DNA from: Patescibacteria group bacterium
GTDB taxonomy: Bacteria > Patescibacteriota > Microgenomatia > UBA1400 > PJMF01
Length of the DNA stretch: 35,068 bases
Direction: 5' to 3'
Assembly: GCA_023382875.1 (NCBI GenBank)
Contig: JAHDXH010000008.1
Coordinates: forward strand, 4,723-39,790
A model generated the notes under the pieces. The model searched no databases. It was not told the origin of the DNA and saw only the letters and a list, made by a program, of their open reading frames with translations. Shown in pieces: positions 30,551 through 35,068 of this stretch. Position numbers and translations under genes: made by a program. How positions within the stretch are numbered: position 1 is the first letter of the stretch; every line of letters begins with the position of its first letter.

Positions 30551-31734
30551 TTTTTCTTTTTCCAAATGAACTTGTTATAGGCAAAGAAGTTCCAGAAAAG
30601 TCCGATGAAAATACCTATCACAGCAAAGATTAAACCAGTATCAATTTTCATGCCAATAATTGGTAGGGTGAATAAATGTCTAAGTCCAAATATAAATTCG
30701 CCCAAAGAATTAATGACTAATTGGATCAAGATGGATCCTACTGAAGCCAAATTAAATTGAATGAATTTGCTAGGAACTTGCGAAGCTTCGAGTTTGCGAT
30801 CAGAAAAAGTCCATAAATTGTTTAGAACAAAGTTGGAAATAATGGCACATTCAATACTGAGTAAGGTGGCCAATAAGAAACTGGTCAAAAACAACAAGCT
30901 AAAGTCAGGCAAAATCTGGCGGATGATAGTCAAACTGAGTAATTGAACCAAAGTGCCTACACCGCCAACAAAAGCAAACTTAAAGATGCGATTATTGAGA
31001 ATTTCATCAATTCTGACTTTCAAGATATAGAGTAGAGTATTTTTAATATATTCGTTGCCGAGTTTGGAAACGCCTTCAGTACGATCCACAAACTTAAAAG
31101 GAACTTCGGTCACTTTGTAGCCTTTACGCACGGCTTTATGTAAAAATCCGATTTGGAAGGTATAGCCCATAAATCTCTCCGAGTTAAGCTCATCTTTGAC
31201 TGATTCATAGACAGGTTTGGTAATGGCACGATAGCCGCCAGTCCAATCTCTAATTCTAAAGTCAGTTAAAACCGTCATGATAATCAGGTTGCCAACCACA
31301 CTTAAAAATTTACGGTAAACACCCCAGTCATCAGGAATACCGCCACCACTAATATATCTCGAACCCAAAACCATATCATATCCAGCATCAATCTTGTCTA
31401 AAAACAAAGGAATTTTAGTAGCATCATGTGAAAGATCAGCGTCAAATTCAAAGGCCACATCAGCTTTTAAAGGACCAAAAACTTCCGCCATACCTCTTAG
31501 ATAGGCGCCACCAAGTCCAGCTTTTTGCTTATTAATGACCAAGTGAAGATTGTGCTGGGTTTTTTGAAGTTTTTGAACTATCTCGTAGGTTTTGTCTGGA
31601 CTAGTATCGTCTACGACGAGAATTTCCATTTTCCAACTTTTAATACCAGCGAAAACTTCTTGAAGCTTGTTTATGACTCGCTCAATATTCTTGCTTTCGT
31701 TATAGGTGGGTAAAATGATAACAGCTGTTTTCAT
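30547..31734 (-). CDS. GT2 polyprenol-phosphate mannosyltransferase fused to GtrA-like domain
   Basis: 395 aa from the ATG at 31734, 7 nt after gmd; the longer frame (to 31794) lies inside gmd. Residues about 1-235 are a DPM1-type GT2 domain: AVIILPTYNESKNIERVI, VVDDTSPDKTYE, FEFDADLSHD, SRYISGGG, DWTGGYRAI. Residues about 250-395 are four membrane helices of the GtrA type (FAFVGGVGTLVQLLSL, FVLNNLWTF, KFIQFNLASVGS). GtrA domains are associated with moving lipid-linked sugars across the membrane, so synthesis and flipping may be coupled here. Confidence 0.88.
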   Translation of the reverse strand: MKTAVIILPTYNESKNIERVINKLQEVFAGIKSWKMEILVVDDTSPDKTYEIVQKLQKTQHNLHLVINKQKAGLGGAYLRGMAEVFGPLKADVAFEFDADLSHDATKIPLFLDKIDAGYDMVLGSRYISGGGIPDDWGVYRKFLSVVGNLIIMTVLTDFRIRDWTGGYRAITKPVYESVKDELNSERFMGYTFQIGFLHKAVRKGYKVTEVPFKFVDRTEGVSKLGNEYIKNTLLYILKVRIDEILNNRIFKFAFVGGVGTLVQLLSLTIIRQILPDFSLLFLTSFLLATLLSIECAIISNFVLNNLWTFSDRKLEASQVPSKFIQFNLASVGSILIQLVINSLGEFIFGLRHLFTLPIIGMKIDTGLIFAVIGIFIGLFWNFFAYNKFIWKKKK

Positions 31735-31741
31735 GTTTTGA

Positions 31742-32722
31742 TTATGACTCCGATTTAGCTTCGTTTTCCAGTTCAGATTTAACCATAATCTCAACTAGCT
31801 GCTCGAAGGTAACTGTTGGCTCCCATTTTAAAACTCTTTTAGCTTTGCCAGGATCACCGATTAGCAAATCAACTTCTGCTGGGCGATCATATTTGGGATT
31901 GTGTTGATAGTATTGTTCCCAACTACCTGGTAATCCTGCCGCTCTGCAGGCAATTTCCAAGAATTCTTTGACTGAGTGTGTTTCGCCGGTGGCGACTACG
32001 TAGTCATCTGGTTTGTCCTGTTGGAGCATTAACCACATTGCTTCAACATAATCTTTGGCATAACCCCAGTCGCGTTTGGCATCAAGATTGCCTAATTCGA
32101 CAAACTTTTGTTTGCCTAATTTAATTCTGGCGACGGCATTAGCGACTTTTCTGGTTACAAATTCTAAGCCACGGCGTGGTGACTCGTGGTTGAACAAGAT
32201 TCCAGAAACTGCAAACATATCGAATGATTCGCGGTAATTAACAGTAATCCAATGTCCATAAACCTTGGCTACACCGTAAGGTGAGCGAGGATAAAAAGGA
32301 GTAGTTTCTGTTTGGGGAACTTCCATGACTTTACCAAACATTTCTGATGAGCTGGCTTGATAAAACTTAGCGTTAGGACAAGCTAAACGCATGGCTTCAA
32401 GAACGCGCACCACGCCAAGAGCTGTAAATTCACCCGTCAAAACAGGTTGTTCCCAACTTGCCTTAACAAATGATTGAGCAGCTAAGTTATAAATTTCGTC
32501 TGGCTGAATTTCTTTAAAAGCATTGGTTAACGAATGTTGATCAATCAAGTCTCCAGAAACCAATTCGAGGTTGGGGTGGTGAATAATTTGCTTAATTCTT
32601 TCGAAGTTTTGAGTACTAGTTCTTCTGGTTAAACCGTAAACTTTGTAGCCCTTTTCGAGAAGGAGTTCTGCTAAATATGAACCGTCTTGGCCGGTAATAC
32701 CAGTGATGAAAGCTTTTTTCAT
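31742..32722 (-). CDS. gmd: GDP-mannose 4,6-dehydratase
   Basis: 326 aa, extended SDR. The NAD(P) loop [20 protein letters not shown] is followed by [11 protein letters not shown], the catalytic SSSEMFGKV with [17 protein letters not shown] (YxxxK), [15 protein letters not shown] and [15 protein letters not shown]. It makes GDP-4-keto-6-deoxymannose, the precursor of GDP-rhamnose or GDP-fucose. It overlaps rmd by 4 nt (ATGA). Confidence 0.96.
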   Translation of the reverse strand: MKKAFITGITGQDGSYLAELLLEKGYKVYGLTRRTSTQNFERIKQIIHHPNLELVSGDLIDQHSLTNAFKEIQPDEIYNLAAQSFVKASWEQPVLTGEFTALGVVRVLEAMRLACPNAKFYQASSSEMFGKVMEVPQTETTPFYPRSPYGVAKVYGHWITVNYRESFDMFAVSGILFNHESPRRGLEFVTRKVANAVARIKLGKQKFVELGNLDAKRDWGYAKDYVEAMWLMLQQDKPDDYVVATGETHSVKEFLEIACRAAGLPGSWEQYYQHNPKYDRPAEVDLLIGDPGKAKRVLKWEPTVTFEQLVEIMVKSELENEAKSES

Positions 32723-33681
32723 GTTTGGCTTCTAAAATAATTTAGTGTTCTTGTTAATGTTTGATCGATAGGAATTGTAGGATGCCAACCTAAGGCAACA
32801 ATTTTAGAGTTGTCAGCCACAATGAAATGATTATCGACTGGTCTCATTCTAGCAGGATCTTCAACAACGTGAATCTTTACTTTGGCCATTCTGGTTAACT
32901 TCTCAAGCACATCTTTGACTTTGATGCCAAAACCTGAGCCAATATTATAAACTTCGCCAATTTCACCTTTAGTCATGAGAAGGTGGTAGGCTCGAACCAT
33001 GTCTTTGACGTCGGTAAAATCTCTAATTGCTTCGAGATTGCCAACTTTAAGAATGTCTTGTTGGTTTTTTTCAATTTTGGCAATTTGTGAGGCAAAAGCG
33101 GGGACAGCAAAGTTGGTTTTTTGTCTTTCGCCAATATGATTAAATGGCCTGGCTCTAATGATTTTTAAGCCTAAGACTGAATAAACGTAAGCCAACATAT
33201 CTTGTGTGGCTTTGGAGACAGCATAGGGATTATTTGGCTCGATAGCCGAAGTTTCTGATAATTTTTCTTCAGATTTTTTATATTGCTCGGCACTAGTAAT
33301 AACTAAAACCTTAGATTCTTTGGAGAATTTTTTGATGGCATCTAACACGTTGATTTGTAAATCAATGTTGTTTTGCATGATTTCTCGCATTTTTTCAAAA
33401 CTATTTTCAACGGTGGAAATCGAAGCGAGGTGGTAAACATGATCTGGTTGAAGATTCTTAATCAGATCTTCAACTTCTTTTTGATTGCTTAGGTCAAGTT
33501 TGTGAATATTTTCTTTAGGAATAAGATCGCCTAAAAAGTTGTCTCTGCCAGAGTGGCTAGTAACATGAATGTTTCTTTCTTTCTGTGAAAGCAAATATTC
33601 CACTAGATGTGTGCCAGCGAAGCCAGTGCCACCAGTAATCAAAATCACAGGGTTATTTCTTGTCATGCTTGAGTCAGCCAT
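32719..33681 (-). CDS. rmd: GDP-4-keto-6-deoxy-D-mannose reductase-like epimerase/dehydratase
   Basis: 320 aa from the ATG at 33681; TATACT (33689-33694) lies 7 nt upstream, so the earlier in-frame start at 33762, inside trmD, is not used. [15 protein letters not shown] binds the nucleotide, ITSAEQYK and NPYAVSK are the catalytic motifs, and [10 protein letters not shown] matches Rmd more than other SDRs. With gmd it would give GDP-D-rhamnose. A GDP-fucose synthase or a UDP-sugar epimerase is less likely. Confidence 0.82.
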   Translation of the reverse strand: MADSSMTRNNPVILITGGTGFAGTHLVEYLLSQKERNIHVTSHSGRDNFLGDLIPKENIHKLDLSNQKEVEDLIKNLQPDHVYHLASISTVENSFEKMREIMQNNIDLQINVLDAIKKFSKESKVLVITSAEQYKKSEEKLSETSAIEPNNPYAVSKATQDMLAYVYSVLGLKIIRARPFNHIGERQKTNFAVPAFASQIAKIEKNQQDILKVGNLEAIRDFTDVKDMVRAYHLLMTKGEIGEVYNIGSGFGIKVKDVLEKLTRMAKVKIHVVEDPARMRPVDNHFIVADNSKIVALGWHPTIPIDQTLTRTLNYFRSQT

Positions 33682-33697
33682 GATTAAAAGTATAGCA

Positions 33698-34348
33698 CTA
33701 TTTTTTGCGCTGTTGGTCTCGCCAATTGGCAATTTTAGTGTGATCACCAGATAATAATACATCTGGAACAGGCCAGTTATTGAAAGATTCTGGTCGGGTG
33801 TATTGGGGGTAAGCTAAATCTCCAGCTTGGTCATGAGATTCGTTTTTATTACTATCTTCGTTGCCAAGTGCTCCTGGAATTAATCTGATAATTGTATCTA
33901 AAATAACATTCGCTGCAGGTTCACCACCGGATAAAACATAATCACCAATTCTCATTTCCGCATCAACTAGGTTTTCAGCGACGCGCTCATCAACTCCTTC
34001 ATAGTGGCCGCAAATAATGGTGACTGACTCTAGTTTCACCAACTTTTTAGCCCAACTTTGATCAAAGCTTTGGCCCTTGGCTGAAGTTAAAATTATTTGT
34101 CTATCTTCTTGACCCTTTTTTAAACCTAAGCTCTCAAGAGCCAAAAAAATTGGTTCGACTTTCATCACCATTCCTGGTCCACCACCAAAAGGACGATCAT
34201 CGGTGGTTTTGTGTTTATCCTGAGCATACTGGCGAATATCAATGATATTTACTTTCACTAGGTTATTTTGCAGGGCTCGTTTGACAATGCTTTCATTCAA
34301 AACTGAATCAAAATAGTGGGGAAAGAGGGTCAAGATGTTGATAGTCAT
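33698..34348 (-). CDS. trmD: tRNA (guanine37-N1)-methyltransferase, short form
   Basis: 216 aa from the ATG at 34348 (a TATAAT 7 nt upstream; the longer frame runs through it). SPOUT knot motifs: FGGGPGMVMKVEPI, ICGHYEGVDERV and GDYVLSGGEPAANVI. The C-terminal part is clear in YPQYTRPESFNNWPVPDVLLSG, quoted only in part, but the protein stops soon after at WRDQQRKK. The last helices of TrmD (E. coli 255 aa) are missing. It makes m1G37 to prevent +1 frameshifting. It is 16 nt upstream of rmd. Confidence 0.95.
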   Translation of the reverse strand: MTINILTLFPHYFDSVLNESIVKRALQNNLVKVNIIDIRQYAQDKHKTTDDRPFGGGPGMVMKVEPIFLALESLGLKKGQEDRQIILTSAKGQSFDQSWAKKLVKLESVTIICGHYEGVDERVAENLVDAEMRIGDYVLSGGEPAANVILDTIIRLIPGALGNEDSNKNESHDQAGDLAYPQYTRPESFNNWPVPDVLLSGDHTKIANWRDQQRKK

Positions 34349-34355
34349 AATCCTG

Positions 34356-34387
34356 ATTATAGCCGAAAAGCTGTAATCTGGTACAAT
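34356..34387. promoter_or_regulatory. Divergent leaderless-type promoters for trmD and its neighbour
   Basis: Minus strand TATAAT at 34356-34361, 7 nt from the trmD ATG; plus strand TACAAT at 34382-34387, 9 nt from the ATG at 34397. No Shine-Dalgarno fits between either -10 and its start codon. Confidence 0.55.
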
Positions 34388-34396
34388 ACACAGCCA

Positions 34397-34939
34397 ATGA
34401 GTAGTTCTAATCTGGTACACGAGCTATTTCCAGATCCAGCCAAAAGAGGATTGGTCATGGAGCCGGTGTGCTGGGATCTCGAATTTCATATTTGGCGATT
34501 ACTACTCAACTCGATTGCTACCAATACTTCTTTAGATCTCTTTTATTCTTCTGCCTTAGGTTTTCAAGATAAAAAACCCAGAATGAATCGTTCATTTCTT
34601 TTGCATAACTCTAAGTTTGCCAATCAAACTGTAGCAGTAACAGGTGAAACTCCAGGGGTGATAACTTACGATTTCCCACCAGACGATAAATACATTATGA
34701 GGGCAGTTTTGGCTGATAGCGCTCGTTTGAACAAAACAGCTATGTTGAGCTCATTGGACAAAAGTTCGGTTGCACCTCAGGTTAAAAATGAGCTTCTACC
34801 ACTTATTGAAAGCCAAGATCGAGACTGGTTTGCTAGTGTTTTTGTGGCGATGCTGCCACATGCAGGAGTAGGCTTGAACGTCGCAGAGCGAACTCAATTG
34901 ATGGGCAACTTGATTTGGTTTCGCGAATCTTTCCGCTAA
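34397..34939 (+). CDS. Hypothetical protein
   Basis: 180 aa from the ATG at 34397; the longer frame starting at 34316 lies inside the start of trmD. I do not recognise it. It is soluble, with no signal or membrane segment. The N-terminal part (LVHELFPDPAKRGLVMEPVCWDLEFHIW, noted by its ends) looks helical; the central VAVTGETPGVITYDFPPDD is loop-like; the C-terminus has HAGVGLNVAERTQL. Sequence quality is coding-like: no internal stop, a usual codon pattern, and its own -10 box. Confidence 0.6.
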   Translation: MSSSNLVHELFPDPAKRGLVMEPVCWDLEFHIWRLLLNSIATNTSLDLFYSSALGFQDKKPRMNRSFLLHNSKFANQTVAVTGETPGVITYDFPPDDKYIMRAVLADSARLNKTAMLSSLDKSSVAPQVKNELLPLIESQDRDWFASVFVAMLPHAGVGLNVAERTQLMGNLIWFRESFR

Positions 34940-34942
34940 GCA

Positions 34943-34971
34943 TTGAAAAAACTATCCTATAGTAGTATAAT
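34943..34971 (+). promoter_or_regulatory. Strong promoter of the gene at the window end
   Basis: TTGAAA (34943-34948), 17-nt spacer, consensus TATAAT (34966-34971), then about 35 nt of leader. Confidence 0.75.
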
Positions 34972-35013
34972 GAAGATGTAGTCCTATTTTTGTTTTGATG
35001 GAGGTTTTTCCAA

Positions 35014-35068
35014 ATGGTTGCATCGACTACGCAGACGTGGACACAGGTTCCAACCTACGACTTGCTGA
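35014..35068 (+). CDS. Start of a gene cut by the window end
   Basis: An ATG at 35014 with GGAGG at 35000-35004 (9-nt spacing) opens a frame that stays open for the remaining 18 codons (MVASTTQTWTQVPTYDLL). The strong promoter and Shine-Dalgarno suggest a well-expressed gene. The product cannot be named from so little. Confidence 0.55.
   Translation, partial: MVASTTQTWTQVPTYDLL

Noticed and set aside
1-35068. CRISPR arrays, insertion sequences, rRNA genes, prophage structural genes
   Set aside because: I saw no regularly spaced repeats, transposase motifs, rRNA segments or phage structural proteins on either strand.
1-35068. TGA recoded as Gly (code 25)
   Set aside because: Several genes end cleanly at TGA (for example murE and rmd at ATGA overlaps) and conserved proteins contain no in-frame TGA.

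Overview
The window looks like a chromosome segment of a candidate phyla radiation (Patescibacteria) bacterium, most likely of the Microgenomates type. The basis is the mix of compact bacterial housekeeping proteins, short or domain-reduced enzymes (AspRS without its GAD insertion, MurE without its N-terminal domain, short TrmD), an orphan membrane-anchored solute-binding protein beside secG, several GT-C glycosyltransferases, and AT-rich DNA. TGA is used as an ordinary stop, so this is not a code-25 lineage. The taxonomy is inference; no rRNA gene is present.

Layout. 1-5409 is all on the minus strand: a partial XRE-HTH/alanine racemase fusion with a palindromic operator, an oligopeptide-binding-like protein, secG, RNase Y and recA. 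5526-7255 (plus) holds tRNA-Pro(GGG) and a GT-C glycosyltransferase. 7256-8216 is an unusual regulatory and accessory stretch: a candidate minus-strand small RNA or small-ORF unit whose RNA could pair over 15 nt with the 3' tail of 16S rRNA, a GC-rich small membrane protein gene with its own promoter, strong Shine-Dalgarno and hairpin, and a T-box leader for aspS. 8235-11202 has aspS, a GIY-YIG protein and a membrane-anchored beta-propeller protein. tmRNA (minus strand, 11233-11647) encodes a 33-residue tag.

11734-18827 (plus) is a tight peptidoglycan operon, murE-yvcK-murC-murB-murA-mraY. It is followed by two secreted proteins, a sortase-fold protein that has lost its catalytic residues, and an alpha/beta hydrolase. 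21958-26853 is mostly minus and carries rmuC and the other half of the division/cell-wall cluster, mraZ-rsmH-ftsL-ftsI, with MraZ-box-like repeats upstream. 27032-33681 (minus) is a surface-glycan operon: rmd and gmd point to GDP-6-deoxymannose synthesis, followed by four glycosyltransferases. trmD, an unrecognised protein and the start of another gene close the window.

Together the genes supply UDP-MurNAc precursors and lipid I, septal cross-linking and surface glycans. A recurrent pattern is a -10 hexamer only 6-10 nt upstream of the start codon, which suggests many leaderless mRNAs alongside a few genes with strong Shine-Dalgarno sequences. Several wall enzymes have changed active-site residues: MurA Cys to Asp, MurB Ser to Cys, and a reduced MraY HHH motif.
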